A stretch of 64,000 nucleotides of DNA, taken from the NCBI RefSeq assembly GCF_003112675.1, contig NZ_BFAY01000005.1, positions 372,001 through 436,000 of the forward strand. Direction: 5' to 3'. The position numbers and the translations under genes were made by a program. Positions 1 to 11,140 of the stretch are shown one piece after another (positions within the stretch are counted from its first letter, which is position 1; every line of letters starts with the position of its first letter). The stretch is from Leptospira johnsonii (GTDB lineage: Bacteria; Spirochaetota; Leptospiria; Leptospirales; Leptospiraceae). The notes beneath the pieces were generated by a model that was not told where the DNA came from, did no database searches, and saw nothing but the letters and a program-made list of their open reading frames with translations.

Positions 1-1173
1 GGCAGAGTAATCGCGTTTTCCGGAAGGATTTTAGGCCCTGGAAAAGAGTCTAAATATGTAAACAGTCCTGCTTCTTCCATATTTGATAAAGGAAGAACAT
101 TTTATCATCTTCACCAGGCAAAAGAATCCATCCAAAAGTCCAGGACCTCGATTTTAGTGGAGGGATATCTGGATGTGATCGGTCTCGTTGATAAGGGACT
201 GGAAAATACTGTTGCTTGTATGGGAACCGCCGTAACTGAAAATCATATCCGGACCATGAAGAAGTTCTCCGACAAATTCCTTCTGGTTTTGGACGGGGAC
301 TCTGCGGGTAGAAAGGGCGCACTACATGCAGCGGAACTTTGCCTAAAAGAAGGCCTAGATTGTTTTGTTATATTATTGCCGGAAGGAAAAGATCCTTTCG
401 ATATTTCTAAGGAATTGAACCGCCAAGAATTGCATAAACTTTTGGAAAACCAGATCCCTGCCTCTTCTTTCGTAGTAGAAGAACTTTTGGATAAGGCGGA
501 TTCTCGTGCACTTCCGGAAAAGAAAAGAAGGGCATTGGACAATCTCTACCAATTTCTGAAAGGATTCAATCGGGATTCCGACAAGGAGTTTTTCTTAAGT
601 CTTGGGGCAAGAAGGCTCGGGATCAGTATGGATGCGGTTTTACGAGATTATAAGGGCGGGGGAGCCAAGTTTGCCAACCCTAAGTCCGATAATAATAAGG
701 ATAAATCCGCCAAACGTGTATCAGGACCGAATCCTGCCGAAAAATGCGAAAGAGAGATCATTGCCTTGCTTGTAAAGGCTAATCATTTATTCCGTTTTTC
801 CGAAGAATTATCCGGGTTGGAATTCTTGGACTCTAAAAGTGCGTTTTTATGGGACTTTATATATACGAGATACGCAAGCGAAGAAGAAGTTTCTCCCGCT
901 TCCGTGATCTCCTCCGAGATCCCAAACGAATTTAAGGAATCCATAGCACCTTTCTTGATATCGGAAGCAGATATGAGTCCAGAAGATTCAGTGAAAGTAT
1001 TTCGGGGATTATTGAATCAACAAAAACTTTTCGTGATCGATAAGAGAATGGAAGAGTTGGACTCGGGCTCACCTTTGGATGATCCCGAACATTTTACAAA
1101 ACTGGCATATTATAAGACCGAGAAAGCAAAATTATTGGAATTTATCCGTAGTGAAAACTCGGGCGTAAGATAG
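1..1173 (+). CDS. dnaG: DNA primase DnaG (3' part, 5' end outside window)
   Basis: Frame 1 is open from base 1 to the TAG at 1171-1173, so the gene begins upstream of the window. The visible part starts inside the catalytic core: a stretch ending [13 protein letters not shown] carries the first TOPRIM acidic motif (EGYxD), followed by [11 protein letters not shown] and then [12 protein letters not shown] (the DxDxxG metal site). The C-terminal third (from about base 720) is the poorly conserved helicase-interaction region. DnaG makes RNA primers for replication with DnaB. It lies 11 bases upstream of rpoD, the macromolecular-synthesis arrangement common in bacteria, so the two are probably cotranscribed. 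About one third to half of the protein is missing, including the zinc-binding N-terminus. Confidence 0.95.
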   Translation, partial: GRVIAFSGRILGPGKESKYVNSPASSIFDKGRTFYHLHQAKESIQKSRTSILVEGYLDVIGLVDKGLENTVACMGTAVTENHIRTMKKFSDKFLLVLDGDSAGRKGALHAAELCLKEGLDCFVILLPEGKDPFDISKELNRQELHKLLENQIPASSFVVEELLDKADSRALPEKKRRALDNLYQFLKGFNRDSDKEFFLSLGARRLGISMDAVLRDYKGGGAKFANPKSDNNKDKSAKRVSGPNPAEKCEREIIALLVKANHLFRFSEELSGLEFLDSKSAFLWDFIYTRYASEEEVSPASVISSEIPNEFKESIAPFLISEADMSPEDSVKVFRGLLNQQKLFVIDKRMEELDSGSPLDDPEHFTKLAYYKTEKAKLLEFIRSENSGVR

Positions 1174-1184
1174 GGGACCGCAGA

Positions 1185-2951
1185 ATGGAAAATCTACAAA
1201 GCATGCCGGAAGTTCAGAAGATCATCGCGATAGGAAAAGCGAATAGCGAAATTTCCTACGACGAGATCAATGAGATACTTCCGGACAAGATCTTAAACTC
1301 GGAGAAGATTGACGATGTATTCACTCTTCTTCATGAGATGGGAATAGAGATCGTAGAGGAGTATACTAGGAAATCTTTGGAGCCGGCTACTTCTATCCTG
1401 CCGAAAGACGATCCGGCTCTTCCGGCAAAACCTGCCCGTAAAAAGAAAGAGACTGCATCTTCTGCAGGCGGTTCCGAAGATCCGATCCGTTTGTATCTGA
1501 AAGAGATCGGAAAAGTAAATTTGATCTCCGGTGAAACCGAGGTCTTTCTTGCTAAGAAGATAGAAAAAGGCGAGAAGATCATAGAAGAGACCATCTTAGG
1601 TTCTTCTATCCTTAGAGCGAACTTCATCAAACTTCTTCCTAAGATCCGCAGTAAAAAAACAAAGGTGTACGATCTTGTTCGAGTAGACAAGATGTACGCG
1701 ATGAACGCGGAAGAAGCGAAGAAGTTAGAAGAACTTTTCTTCAAGAACATCTCTGTCATCCAAGAGCAGGAAAAAGTTTTACAGGAAGCGCAGTCCAGGA
1801 TACGCAAATATTCTGAGAATTCTAAAAAGTACAAAGAGTTCAAAGAGAAAATAGACGTTTCCAAAGGTATTATAGACACAGCTGTAAGGGAACTGGGAGT
1901 TTCTCAAAAAGAGATCCAGAAAATTTCCCAAAAGATCAAATCCATGGTTTTCAGGATCAAGGAGATAGATCGTCATTTCTTAAAGATCAAAGCCCAATAC
2001 GGTTATGACGTTAAGGATATCAAAGCGTTCAACCGTTTCATCGAGAAGAATGAAAAGTTAGAAGATATAGAAAAGATGATGGGAGTCTCTATAGACGAGG
2101 TTCGAGAGGTCATCAAGGATATCCGCAACAACGAGCGTAAACTTCGTCGTATGGAACAGGAAGCAGGTTCTTCCGTCCAAGAGATCAAGGACTGGGGCGA
2201 GAAGATCATCAAGGGCGAAAGAGAGATCGCTCAGGCCAAAAAAGAACTCGTAAAAGCTAACCTAAGACTTGTGGTTTCCATCGCAAAACGTTATGCGAAT
2301 CGGGGAATGCATTTCTTCGACTTGATCCAAGAAGGAAATATCGGTCTGATCAAGGCTGTGGACAAATTCGAGTATAAGAAGGGATATAAATTCTCCACTT
2401 ATGCGACTTGGTGGATCCGCCAAGCGATTACCCGCGCGATTTCCGACCAAGCAAGAACGATCCGTGTTCCTGTCCACATGATCGAACAAGTGAACAAAGT
2501 GATCCGTGAGACTCGTTTGTTTGTTCAGGAATTCGGTCGTGATCCTTCCAATGAAGAAATTGCAGAGCGTCTAGGCTGGCCTGTTCAAAAAGTAAAAGCA
2601 GTTAAAAACGTAGCAAGAGAGCCTATCTCTCTCGAGATCCCAGTCGGTTCCGAAGAAGATTCAGAGTTGGGAGACTTTATCGAGGACAAGGATGTAGAAT
2701 CTCCAGTGAACTCTGCGGCTTCCAGCATTCTGGCGGAACAGATCCGACAAGTTCTTCATACTCTTCCAGCAAGGGAACAGAAAGTGATCCGTATGCGTTT
2801 CGGTCTGGATGACGGTTATCCTCAAACCTTGGAAGAGGTTGGCTACCAGTTTAAGGTAACCAGGGAAAGGATTCGTCAGATCGAAGCAAAAGCTCTTCGA
2901 AGACTACGTCACCCATCTCGTTCTAAGAAGTTAAGAGATTATATCGATTAA
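1185..2951 (+). CDS. rpoD: RNA polymerase primary sigma factor (sigma70)
   Basis: 588 residues. Region 1.1 is at residues 1-60. Region 1.2 begins [19 protein letters not shown] (about residue 95), followed by a lysine-rich non-conserved region. Region 2 is strongly conserved: [18 protein letters not shown], then [19 protein letters not shown] and [17 protein letters not shown], which are the core-binding and -10 recognition helices. Region 4 near the end carries [20 protein letters not shown], the -35 recognition helix-turn-helix. Length and domain order fit a group 1 sigma factor. The ATG follows dnaG by 11 bases with a GGGGAC ribosome-binding site. The product directs core polymerase to housekeeping promoters. 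Confidence 0.98.
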   Translation: MENLQSMPEVQKIIAIGKANSEISYDEINEILPDKILNSEKIDDVFTLLHEMGIEIVEEYTRKSLEPATSILPKDDPALPAKPARKKKETASSAGGSEDPIRLYLKEIGKVNLISGETEVFLAKKIEKGEKIIEETILGSSILRANFIKLLPKIRSKKTKVYDLVRVDKMYAMNAEEAKKLEELFFKNISVIQEQEKVLQEAQSRIRKYSENSKKYKEFKEKIDVSKGIIDTAVRELGVSQKEIQKISQKIKSMVFRIKEIDRHFLKIKAQYGYDVKDIKAFNRFIEKNEKLEDIEKMMGVSIDEVREVIKDIRNNERKLRRMEQEAGSSVQEIKDWGEKIIKGEREIAQAKKELVKANLRLVVSIAKRYANRGMHFFDLIQEGNIGLIKAVDKFEYKKGYKFSTYATWWIRQAITRAISDQARTIRVPVHMIEQVNKVIRETRLFVQEFGRDPSNEEIAERLGWPVQKVKAVKNVAREPISLEIPVGSEEDSELGDFIEDKDVESPVNSAASSILAEQIRQVLHTLPAREQKVIRMRFGLDDGYPQTLEEVGYQFKVTRERIRQIEAKALRRLRHPSRSKKLRDYID

Positions 2952-2960
2952 GAGTAAGAG

Positions 2961-3060
2961 ACACTGTGTTTAGAGAGACACAGTGTTGTCTCACACAGAG
3001 TCACGGAGACGCAGAGGATTTATTTCAATCAACACTCCGTGACTTTGTGTCTCTGTGCGA
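2961..3060. repeat. Intergenic inverted-repeat element after rpoD
   Basis: The 144-base gap between rpoD and glpD holds two hairpins. The first pairs ACACTGTG (2961-2968) with CACAGTGT (2979-2986). The second pairs CACAGAGTCACGGAG (2994-3008) with CTCCGTGACTTTGTG (3035-3049), 14 of 15 bases matching across a 26-base loop. Neither is followed by a T-run, so intrinsic termination is doubtful. The CACAGAG/CACGGAG wording resembles dispersed palindromic intergenic repeats. That it is dispersed in this genome is inference from one copy. Confidence 0.6.
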
Positions 3061-3095
3061 AAAAACCTTTGGGGCTCCTTCTAACTCGGTGCCCC

Positions 3096-4703
3096 TTACT
3101 TACCGGTGTAAGTAGCTCTTAGTGATTCGATCAGTTCGAGTGCTGTTGTTTCTTTTTCCTTTCTCTGCGACTCTTTCCAACCTAATTGTTTAGCCAAGAT
3201 CTGTGAAACTGGCGTTGCCAATTTTGCAGATACTTTTAGATCCAAGAACTGGATACGGAACCTTCTTGCAAGAACGTCGGTGACTGTGAGTGCGAATTCT
3301 TCTTTTGCAAACCATTCCACTTCTTCTTGGAAATATTCTATACCTTTCAAAAGTGGAGTCGGTTTTTTGCCTAGGATGATGAAAACTTCTCCGCCATAAA
3401 AGTTCTGGAGGCGTTTTGCGGATACCTCGGTTACCTTATACATTTTCTGGATCTCTTTGTATAAGTTTTCGGAATAACCAACTTTTCCTGGGAAAGCATA
3501 TTTAGCAGTCCTGCTTGCCCCGAATTCTTCTAGTCCGCCTTCTTTCAATACTCGGTCGATCAGATCTTCGGCCATCTTTCTGTATGTGGACCATTTTCCT
3601 CCTCCCATTGTGATGAGTCCGGAAGGAGAAACTAAGATCACTTCTTCTCTGGAAATATTTTTTGTGTCTTGGTTTCCTTCAGGCGAGATGAGAGGTCGGA
3701 TCCCGGAGAATACCGAGATAATATCCTTTCTTTGGAGAGGTTTGGATAGATAGTCTGAACCAGTTTGTAGTAGGAATTCCACCTCCGATTCCAATGGAAG
3801 AGGATCTTGGCTGACTTCATGGATTGGCGTGTCTGTGGTTCCCAGGATCACATGGTCTTCCCAAGGAATAATGAATACTACACGACCGTCTTTTGTTTTA
3901 GGAATGATGAGAGCAGTATTACAAGGAATGGTTTCTTTTTTGAAAACCAAATGGATCCCTTGGCTAGGAGAAAGTACACGATAGGTTCTTGGATCGTCTT
4001 TTAGGCGGATATCATCCACCCATGGGCCGGTCGCGTTTACTATAATTTTTGCTTTTACATTATAGGTTTCTCCGCTCAGTAGATCTTTTACTTTTCCACC
4101 TACAATTTTGCCGTCCTTCTTCTGGAAGGAAAGTAGTTCGGTTTGGTTCAGGACCAGAGCGCCTTCTTTAGATGCAGCGCGTGCCAGGTTAACGTTAAGT
4201 CTGGCGTCATTGAATTGAGAATCGTAATATAAGATCCCACCGGTCAGGCCCTTGGTTTGGAGAGCCGGAAAATCTTTCTCTACTTCTTCCTTGGAAACTC
4301 TTTTGTGAGAAGGCAGATCTCCTTTCCAAGCCAGGATATCGTACATTGTCATTCCGATACTGTAATACGGTTTTTCGTAAAGTTTATAAGTGGGAAGAAT
4401 GAATGGCAACGGTTTGACCAAGTGAGGCGCGTTTTCCAGAAGTCTTTGTCTTTCTGTGAGCGCTTCGTGTATAAGTTTAAAATGGAACTGGGCGAGGTAA
4501 CGTACCCCTCCGTGTATGAGTTTTGTGGAACGAGAAGATGTTCCGGCAGAAAAATCCGATTTTTCCAAAAGTGCCACTTTCAGACCTCTAAGGCTTGCGT
4601 CGAGTGCGGCCCCCGCTCCAGTGGCTCCACCCCCCAAAATCAAGAGGTCGAATTGTTCTTCTTTCAATTTTTCAAACCGGCTTTTGCGATCGTGTTTTTG
4701 CAT
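3096..4703 (-). CDS. glpD: Glycerol-3-phosphate dehydrogenase (FAD-dependent)
   Basis: 535 residues from the chosen ATG at 4703. The open frame continues 57 codons upstream, but that extension overlaps the divergent tyrS start and lacks similarity to the family. The N-terminus carries the FAD-binding Rossmann motif LLILGGGATGAGAALDA, followed by the family motif TSSRSTKLIHGGVRYL. A later GGGKWSTYRKMAED is also typical of GlpD/GlpA. The C-terminal 120 residues form the DAO C-terminal domain. The enzyme oxidises sn-glycerol-3-phosphate to dihydroxyacetone phosphate and passes electrons to quinone at the inner membrane, linking lipid glycerol use to central metabolism. It is divergent from tyrS with only 64 bases between the starts. 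Confidence 0.95.
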   Translation of the reverse strand: MQKHDRKSRFEKLKEEQFDLLILGGGATGAGAALDASLRGLKVALLEKSDFSAGTSSRSTKLIHGGVRYLAQFHFKLIHEALTERQRLLENAPHLVKPLPFILPTYKLYEKPYYSIGMTMYDILAWKGDLPSHKRVSKEEVEKDFPALQTKGLTGGILYYDSQFNDARLNVNLARAASKEGALVLNQTELLSFQKKDGKIVGGKVKDLLSGETYNVKAKIIVNATGPWVDDIRLKDDPRTYRVLSPSQGIHLVFKKETIPCNTALIIPKTKDGRVVFIIPWEDHVILGTTDTPIHEVSQDPLPLESEVEFLLQTGSDYLSKPLQRKDIISVFSGIRPLISPEGNQDTKNISREEVILVSPSGLITMGGGKWSTYRKMAEDLIDRVLKEGGLEEFGASRTAKYAFPGKVGYSENLYKEIQKMYKVTEVSAKRLQNFYGGEVFIILGKKPTPLLKGIEYFQEEVEWFAKEEFALTVTDVLARRFRIQFLDLKVSAKLATPVSQILAKQLGWKESQRKEKETTALELIESLRATYTGK

Positions 4704-4767
4704 ATGTACAAAGTCTTCCTGCTTTACAGGCTGATTTCGCCGGGTGAAATTGCAATAAAAGAGCCAA

Positions 4768-5985
4768 ATGGAACCTAAAAAACAAATCGAATTGTTACGA
4801 CGTGGGACAGTCGACCTGATCAGCGAAGAGGAACTTACCTCCAAACTTACTAAAAAAAAGTCCTTAAAAATCAAAGCCGGTTTTGACCCGACAGCTCCGG
4901 ACCTTCATCTGGGGCATTTCGTTTTACTTAGAAAATTGAGACATTTCCAGGATCTGGGTCACGAGGTGAATTTTCTGCTCGGGGATTTTACCGCTATGAT
5001 CGGAGATCCTACAGGCAAATCCGAAACCAGAAAAAGACTCTCTAAGGAAGAAGTCCTGAAAAATTCGGAAACCTACCAAAGCCAAGTTTTCAAGGTTTTG
5101 GATAAGGAGAAGACCAAGATAGTCTATAATTCCCGCTGGTGTTCCGGCATGAATTTCGAAGATGTTCTAGTACTGACTTCTAAATATAGTGTGGCCCAAA
5201 TTTTAGAAAGGGACGATTTCAGCAAACGTTACAAGGGCGGTCAGCCAATCTCTCTTATCGAATTTTTGTATCCTCTGGTCCAAGGTTACGACTCCGTAGA
5301 AATGGAAGCAGATGTTGAACTCGGCGGAACGGATCAAAAATTCAACCTTCTCGTAGGTAGAGAATTACAGAGAGAATACGGAAAAGAGGCACAATGTGTG
5401 ATCACTCTTCCGCTTCTCGTCGGTCTGGACGGGGTCAAAAAAATGTCGAAATCCCTCGGAAATTACGTTGGGATTACAGAAGAGCCGATCGACATGTTCG
5501 GAAAACTCATGTCAATTTCGGACGATCTAATGTGGAATTATTTCGAATTGCTTACCGATCTTCCTTTGGAGTCCGTTGCAGAGCGTAAAAAAGGGATCCA
5601 ATCCGGGGAATTACATCCTAAAGAGGTCAAAACGGAACTTGCAAAATTGATAATGGACCAGTTCTCTTCTTCCGATGCGAATTCGGAAGCGATAGAGGAA
5701 TGGAATAAGGTCCATAATCCCAAAGCAAGAGCCATCCCGGAGAATATTCCGGAAACAAAATTAGGTCCTGAATTTTTCCAAGAATCTGAAACTCCGCAAT
5801 TGATCTGGGTACTCGCCAAACTGGGATTTGTTCCTTCTACCTCCGAAGCAAGAAGGCTGATCAAATCTGGGGGGATTTATGTCGACGAGGAGAAACTTTC
5901 GGATGAAAAATTTACTGTAAGTAAAAACGCAGAATACTTGATTCGCCAAGGCAAAAAAGGAAAATTCATCCGTCTGGTCAGTTGA
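4768..5985 (+). CDS. tyrS: Tyrosyl-tRNA synthetase
   Basis: 405 residues, a usual length for the bacterial enzyme. The class I signature HIGH appears as HLGH (residues 47-50) after [10 protein letters not shown], and the second signature is [12 protein letters not shown] around residue 230. Residues [14 protein letters not shown] form part of the tyrosine/adenylate pocket region. The C-terminus has an S4-like RNA-binding module ([19 protein letters not shown]). The enzyme charges tRNA-Tyr in the cytoplasm. The ATG at 4768 lacks a strong Shine-Dalgarno sequence but is the first in-frame start consistent with the family. A deacetylase-like gene follows after 13 bases, probably in the same transcript. 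Confidence 0.97.
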   Translation: MEPKKQIELLRRGTVDLISEEELTSKLTKKKSLKIKAGFDPTAPDLHLGHFVLLRKLRHFQDLGHEVNFLLGDFTAMIGDPTGKSETRKRLSKEEVLKNSETYQSQVFKVLDKEKTKIVYNSRWCSGMNFEDVLVLTSKYSVAQILERDDFSKRYKGGQPISLIEFLYPLVQGYDSVEMEADVELGGTDQKFNLLVGRELQREYGKEAQCVITLPLLVGLDGVKKMSKSLGNYVGITEEPIDMFGKLMSISDDLMWNYFELLTDLPLESVAERKKGIQSGELHPKEVKTELAKLIMDQFSSSDANSEAIEEWNKVHNPKARAIPENIPETKLGPEFFQESETPQLIWVLAKLGFVPSTSEARRLIKSGGIYVDEEKLSDEKFTVSKNAEYLIRQGKKGKFIRLVS

Positions 5986-5998
5986 CCAAAATCAGAAC

Positions 5999-7198
5999 AT
6001 GCTCAGCGAAGAAGAATCCACAGTACTTTCCAAGACGATCAAAGAGATCCAGGACAACGAAGTAGAGTCAGAAGTCCTGGAAAAAAAATTTCGTCAAATC
6101 CGTATCGGTTCTTCCGTATTCTTTTTCCTTACCTTAAGCATCACCACTGTTTTTGCTTTAGCAAGAAGGTTGGATTCTCTCCAAAACACTGTCCAAAAAC
6201 AGAGCGAGGTGATCTCCGTTCTTTCCGAAGACATTACAAGTCTTCGATTAGAAGAACAACAAAGAGAAGAAGAGGTCCTTCGTTTTAAATCTTCTATCAT
6301 AGACGACGTTCCTGACGGCGATCTAAGTGAAGAAGTAAACAAGAATATTAATTCTTTGCAAGCAGTCATTCCTAAACCTGGAACCGGTAAAAACATCAGC
6401 AGAGGAAATCCCAATTTTAAGGAAATCTCCCTCACGTTCGATTTGGGAACCGGAGAAGATCTACAAATACTTTATGAATTTATGATGAGGTTCCCGATCA
6501 AGGTGACCTTGTTCGTTTCTAATGAGAATCCTGCTAAAAAGGGCGGATCTCTATTCTCCAAAACCAATTTAGTCTATCTAAAAAAATTAGCTGCCTTAGA
6601 GGGAAGAGTGGTTTTCGGAAATCATACTTGGAGCCACTTTAACTTACCTAGAAGTTTAAAAGAACCGTCTCTTAGAAAAAGAGCGCTTCTCAGTTATGTG
6701 GCGGACGAGATCCCGGATTTTAATCTTCTTCTGGAAGAACTAACTTCCGTGGAAGATAAATTTAGGACTATTACTGGATTAACTCTTACTAAGTATTATA
6801 GATTGCCTTACGGAGCAGTGGATCAGATCATCTTGGATGTGTATGCAACCCAGGGTTATGAAAATCATATTTTCTGGAGTAATAATACTGTAGGTTCTTT
6901 GGATGTTCCCGACTTCGTATATAAGAAGTACATCACCAAAAAAGATCCTACGTCCGGAAAAACAAAACTAGTACAAAATCCTCATTATAAAACCAAAGAA
7001 GAGATGTTGGATTTTCTGTATCGCTGGGAAGCTGCCGACAAGAATGGAATGAACGGTGCGATCATTTTGATGCACTTAGGTTCGCCTAGACAATCCGAAA
7101 AACTAATCTATATTCTTCCCGATTTTATCCAGGCGATGCTCAATAAAGGTTATAAATTCGTAACCGTTCCAGAAATATTAAACGAAAAGCAGGATTGA
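5999..7198 (+). CDS. Polysaccharide deacetylase-like membrane-anchored protein
   Basis: 399 residues. A charged N-terminal stretch precedes one membrane segment (about residues 37-57, SSVFFFLTLSITTVFALA), then a coiled-coil-like region to residue 110. A NodB-like domain starts near residue 140 with LTFDLGTGEDL; the usual TFDDG motif keeps the first Asp, but the second, normally a metal ligand, is Leu. Motif 2 is present as NHTWSHFN, motif 3 as YRLPYGAVDQ, and the end has IILMHLG. Family members remove N- or O-acetyl groups from cell-wall or surface glycans. The altered motif 1 makes activity uncertain. It is downstream of tyrS and ends inside a bidirectional terminator hairpin. Confidence 0.8.
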   Translation: MLSEEESTVLSKTIKEIQDNEVESEVLEKKFRQIRIGSSVFFFLTLSITTVFALARRLDSLQNTVQKQSEVISVLSEDITSLRLEEQQREEEVLRFKSSIIDDVPDGDLSEEVNKNINSLQAVIPKPGTGKNISRGNPNFKEISLTFDLGTGEDLQILYEFMMRFPIKVTLFVSNENPAKKGGSLFSKTNLVYLKKLAALEGRVVFGNHTWSHFNLPRSLKEPSLRKRALLSYVADEIPDFNLLLEELTSVEDKFRTITGLTLTKYYRLPYGAVDQIILDVYATQGYENHIFWSNNTVGSLDVPDFVYKKYITKKDPTSGKTKLVQNPHYKTKEEMLDFLYRWEAADKNGMNGAIILMHLGSPRQSEKLIYILPDFIQAMLNKGYKFVTVPEILNEKQD

Positions 7199-7209
7199 AT
7201 CCTGCTTTT
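7185..7209. terminator. Bidirectional intrinsic terminator
   Basis: A perfect 10-bp stem, AAAAGCAGGA (7185-7194) with TCCTGCTTTT (7200-7209), encloses the loop TTGAA. U-rich tails exist on both strands. It overlaps the last codons of the deacetylase-like gene and sits 10 bases from the end of the convergent RND gene, so it can serve both. Confidence 0.8.
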
Positions 7210-7218
7210 CACTTAGTA

Positions 7219-10200
7219 TTACTTCTTCTTCTTTCCTTTATTATTCGGTCCAATCCGATCAGGCTCACTCGAAAATTCAGGGCTTGGGAAATAGAGCGGT
7301 TTCACGACCTGTTTTTTGCCGAAAATTCTTTCCCATCTTGCATAAAACCAATTCTGGAAATTGTATAGGTGAAGATAGAATACAGGTACCATAAGAAGTG
7401 TGATAATACTTGCAAATGCAAGTCCCCAACCAAATGCAAGCGCCATTGGAACCAAGAACGGATCGTAGCCTCCAATCCCATACGCAGTAGGCAAGAGTCC
7501 CAAGACTGTGGTTACAGTAGTTAAGGTCACGGCCCGAAGTCTTAAGTTTCCGGTATCGATCAAAATTTCTTTAATGTCTTTATTCGGATTTTCTCTTCTA
7601 AGAGTGTTTGCAAAGTCTACAAGTACGATAGAGTCGTTCACCACAACTCCCGCAAGGCCCACAATTCCAAGCATTGCTAAGAATCCGAAAGATTCTCCAT
7701 GGGTTACGAATGCCAAGATCACTCCGATAAAAGAGAATGGGATAGCACTTCCGATCACTAGTGGCTGCATCAAAGATCCGAATTGGGACGCAATGATGAT
7801 GTACATGATGAGTAAGGCCATTAAGAATAAAAATCCTAAGGAGCCCATGGATTCTTCGGTATCCTTATTTTCTCCGCCGAAACGAACCATATAACCTGGA
7901 TACTTATCTATGATCTTTTCTTGGTCTGCTAATTTTTTAGCGGAATTGTTTGCCTCTGTAGAGTTTGCCTGTTTTCCGCCTGCTAAGTTTGCAGTGACTG
8001 TAACTAAACGTTTTCCATCCAAGTGATTGATATTGGAAACACCAGGAAGTCTTTGCATGGTTACAAGTCTAGATACCGGGATCATTTTACCGATAGAGTT
8101 GGAAACATATACATGGTTCAAACTATCCACAGACTTTCTGTAAGATTCAGGAAAGCGGACCTTTACTTCTACTTCTTCATCCGTTCTTTTGATCTTTGTA
8201 GCTACAGTTCCTTGGAAAGCAGTATTGATTGCCTGTGCAACTCTGGAAACGGAAACTCCAGCGGTAGAAGCAAGTGATTCGCTAACCCGGATACGTATTT
8301 CGTCTTTTCCCTCATTGAAGTCATCTGCGATATCTGTGACTCCTTTTACGTGCCCTAGTATACCTTTGTATTCGGACGCAATCTTCAAAAGGGTGTCGTA
8401 ATTATCTCCTCTGATCTCAATCGCCACAGGTTTTCCAACAGGAGGGCCTCCGGATACTTTTTCGTATTCTAAGGCGACCAGTTTTCCCCGAAGTGATTCG
8501 AATTCCTCCGGGATCACAGTAGGTTCCGGAATATCGCAAGGATTTTTGGTTTCTTCCGCTTCCTTTTGGATTTTCTCTTCTTCGATCTTGCGAGAAGTTT
8601 CGTTTAATAACCAGAGAGTTTTTCTTCTGAGTCTTTGGATGATATCGTCCGTTTTATGGCATTTTTTACGGTTCTCTTCCGCAGTTAGATATGCCATTAC
8701 CATTCCGTAATGTTTTCCTCTTTTGGTAAAAGGATCGTTAGGATTGGCCTGGATAATCCCCACACGGGTCGCGTAATTTTCCAGATCTTCCTGAGGTACT
8801 TTTGCGATCTCTTTTTCGATTACCTCTAGATAACGATAAGTCTCATTCAAACTTGCTCCTGTTTTTGCGGTGACCTTTACGTAGAATTGGTCAACAGAGC
8901 CTGGGAATAGTTTGAATTTGGAGAATAATACCTGGATGATAAAACTTATAATCAGCAAGGAAACGATCCCGACCGTCATTTTCCAAGGATTGTTCAGTGC
9001 GAATCTAAGTGCCGGAACATACTTTGTATTTCTAAATTTGGAGAACCATCCGGATTCTTCTTTGATCTCTCCCGCTTTTACTCCGCCTTTATTAATATCG
9101 TACAAGTGATTTGGCAGAATGAAGAATGCTTCCGCGAGAGATGCGCAAAGCGCAATGATCACAACGAGAGGAATACTGAATACGAACTTACCGAAAATCC
9201 CCGGCATGAATAGGAGTGGAGCAAATGCGGCTATCGTTGTAGTAACAGTCGCTGTCACTGGAGAAACCACTTCTAAGGTTCCCTTTAAAGTGGCCTCATA
9301 TGGAGGAAGTCCTTCTTCTATATATCTATATACGTTCTCACAGATAATGATCGCATCATCCACAAGTATCCCGACTACGAGGACTAAACCGAACATTGAG
9401 ATCAAATTTAAGGTCAATCCGAATTGATCCATTATAAAGAATGTAGCACCGAAAGATACAGGGATCCCTAAAGCAGTCATTAGGGCTACTCTCCATCCTA
9501 AAAAGAAGAATAAAGAACCTGTAACTAGGATCATCCCGAAGGTAGCGTTTGAAATTAGAACATTCAATCTGCGTCGGATATATTTAGAAAGATCGTTTAC
9601 GAATGCGTATTGGAATTCTGGAGAACCTTTACGGAATTTTTCTACTGTGGATTTTACACTATCCACCACCTTGATCGCATCCGCACTTTGCCTTTTTAGG
9701 ACTGTGAGAGCTACAGTTTTGGTTCCGTTCACATTCTCGATATAATCAGCTTCTCTTAAACCTTCCGTTACTCTCGCAACATCTTGCACTCGGATCGCAT
9801 TTCCGATCTCGTTCCCTCTCACATGGACACGAGAAATTTCTTCTGGACTATCGAATTCTCCGATAGTCCTAAGAATGATCTCCTTATCCAGACCGGTGAT
9901 ATTACCGCCCGGAACGTTTACGTTACGATTTCTTAGTGCATTGATCACATCCTGACCGGTGAGATAAAAACCGAATAAGCTATTCGGAAGAATATCCACT
10001 TGCATTTCGGTCTCTCTCCAACCTCTACGAGAGACTTTTGCTACACCTGAAATGTCTAAAAGTGCCTGTTCAACGATCTTTGCTTGTGCACGTAATCTTT
10101 TCTCAGCCTCGACAGACCCATCATCTTCTTTTAATGTGATGGAAACTTCGATTACGGGAGTTCTTGCAGTGGTGATCTCTGTTACTATCGGATCTTCTAC

Positions 10201-10569
10201 TTCTTCCGGAAGGTCTTCCACCCGGTCAATGGCAGATTTGATATCATCCACCACCTTCTGGGTATCCTTTGAATCCGGATCCAATGTGATTACGATACCG
10301 GATCTACCTTCGATAGAAGCGGATCTATATTCTTTGATCCCGTCCACTTCCTTGATCGCTTTTTCGAGAGGATTCGTGACTAATTTTTCTACCTCTTGGG
10401 GAGAGGCTCCCAGATACAAGGTAGAGATAGAAACTATATCGAAGTTGATATTGGGGAAAGCTTCTCTGTTCATCTTAACAGCAAGAAAACTTCCCGCAAG
10501 AATGATAAGAACGGTAAGTAAGTTTACGAAGATACTTTTCGAGAGGAAATATTCAATGATACTTTTCAT
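7219..10569 (-). CDS. RND-superfamily efflux transporter (HAE-1/AcrB-like)
   Basis: 1116 residues, the normal size for a full-length RND pump. The N-terminal transmembrane helix ([18 protein letters not shown]) is followed by a porter domain, and TM4 carries [20 protein letters not shown] with the adjacent aspartates used for proton relay. A second half repeats this layout, with [18 protein letters not shown] in the matching helix. The C-terminus is Lys/Gly-rich. RND pumps export hydrophobic compounds, lipids or metals through the outer membrane using proton flow, normally with a periplasmic adaptor and an outer-membrane channel. Neither partner gene is adjacent. Substrate is not predictable; the double Asp in TM4 favours HAE-type organic substrates over metal-type. 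It precedes no gene in its direction; def is 38 bases upstream. Confidence 0.93.
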   Translation of the reverse strand: MKSIIEYFLSKSIFVNLLTVLIILAGSFLAVKMNREAFPNINFDIVSISTLYLGASPQEVEKLVTNPLEKAIKEVDGIKEYRSASIEGRSGIVITLDPDSKDTQKVVDDIKSAIDRVEDLPEEVEDPIVTEITTARTPVIEVSITLKEDDGSVEAEKRLRAQAKIVEQALLDISGVAKVSRRGWRETEMQVDILPNSLFGFYLTGQDVINALRNRNVNVPGGNITGLDKEIILRTIGEFDSPEEISRVHVRGNEIGNAIRVQDVARVTEGLREADYIENVNGTKTVALTVLKRQSADAIKVVDSVKSTVEKFRKGSPEFQYAFVNDLSKYIRRRLNVLISNATFGMILVTGSLFFFLGWRVALMTALGIPVSFGATFFIMDQFGLTLNLISMFGLVLVVGILVDDAIIICENVYRYIEEGLPPYEATLKGTLEVVSPVTATVTTTIAAFAPLLFMPGIFGKFVFSIPLVVIIALCASLAEAFFILPNHLYDINKGGVKAGEIKEESGWFSKFRNTKYVPALRFALNNPWKMTVGIVSLLIISFIIQVLFSKFKLFPGSVDQFYVKVTAKTGASLNETYRYLEVIEKEIAKVPQEDLENYATRVGIIQANPNDPFTKRGKHYGMVMAYLTAEENRKKCHKTDDIIQRLRRKTLWLLNETSRKIEEEKIQKEAEETKNPCDIPEPTVIPEEFESLRGKLVALEYEKVSGGPPVGKPVAIEIRGDNYDTLLKIASEYKGILGHVKGVTDIADDFNEGKDEIRIRVSESLASTAGVSVSRVAQAINTAFQGTVATKIKRTDEEVEVKVRFPESYRKSVDSLNHVYVSNSIGKMIPVSRLVTMQRLPGVSNINHLDGKRLVTVTANLAGGKQANSTEANNSAKKLADQEKIIDKYPGYMVRFGGENKDTEESMGSLGFLFLMALLIMYIIIASQFGSLMQPLVIGSAIPFSFIGVILAFVTHGESFGFLAMLGIVGLAGVVVNDSIVLVDFANTLRRENPNKDIKEILIDTGNLRLRAVTLTTVTTVLGLLPTAYGIGGYDPFLVPMALAFGWGLAFASIITLLMVPVFYLHLYNFQNWFYARWERIFGKKQVVKPLYFPSPEFSSEPDRIGPNNKGKKKK

Positions 10570-10607
10570 AGGGGTATTCTGCTTAAAGGTTTAGGGGAGA
10601 AGTTATA

Positions 10608-11138
10608 TTAGTCCAGAATTGGACCGCTTAGTTCCATGGAGTCGTTGAATCCGAACATTTTTGTACTTTTTAATCTATCAACGTACAAAACTCCGTTTAG
10701 GTGATCGCATTCATGTTGGTATACGATCGCGGAATATCCCTCGATCGTTTCTTCGTGGGAGTTTCCTTTTTCATCCATCCATTTCATTTGGATCTTATTG
10801 GGTCTTTCTACAAAACCCCTCATACCCGGAACGGAAAGACATCCTTCCCAGTTACCGTCTACTGATTCAGTGATTGGTTTGATCTCTGGATTGATGATAA
10901 TTCTTTCAGGAACCCTGGATGGGCTATCGTCTTCAGGGTCGGAACCTACTACTACGATCTTCTTCATGATTCCGATCTGAGGAGCTGCAAGGCCGACGCC
11001 GTCCGCATGTCTCATCGTGTCGAACATATCCCGGATCAACTTTTTGAACTCTTTGGTTCCCAGCTCGTCGGGATGAACATTTTCGCTGGTCTTTCTTAGA
11101 AGGGGATCGCCGATTTTGAGAATTTTACGCACTGACAT
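10608..11138 (-). CDS. def: Peptide deformylase
   Basis: 176 residues with all three PDF motifs: [10 protein letters not shown] (motif 1), EGCLSVPG (motif 2, Cys metal ligand) and QHECDHLNG (motif 3, two His ligands and the catalytic Glu). It removes the formyl group from the initiator methionine of nascent proteins at the ribosome. Leptospiral PDF is a known structurally studied enzyme of this length. The gene lies 2 bases downstream of the end of an upstream minus-strand gene of unknown function and upstream of the RND pump gene, suggesting one transcript of three genes. Confidence 0.97.
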   Translation of the reverse strand: MSVRKILKIGDPLLRKTSENVHPDELGTKEFKKLIRDMFDTMRHADGVGLAAPQIGIMKKIVVVGSDPEDDSPSRVPERIIINPEIKPITESVDGNWEGCLSVPGMRGFVERPNKIQMKWMDEKGNSHEETIEGYSAIVYQHECDHLNGVLYVDRLKSTKMFGFNDSMELSGPILD

Positions 11139-11140
11139 TT

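Noticed and set aside
1331..1879. 182-codon minus-strand frame inside rpoD
   Set aside because: Antisense to conserved sigma factor sequence, with no supporting motif.
4257..4778. 173-codon plus-strand frame opposite glpD
   Set aside because: It lies fully antisense to a well-conserved FAD enzyme, and its translation has no family features or ribosome-binding site.
10052..10594. 180-codon plus-strand frame opposite the start of the RND pump
   Set aside because: The Ser/Thr-rich translation is typical of the mirror frame of an RND gene; no start signal.
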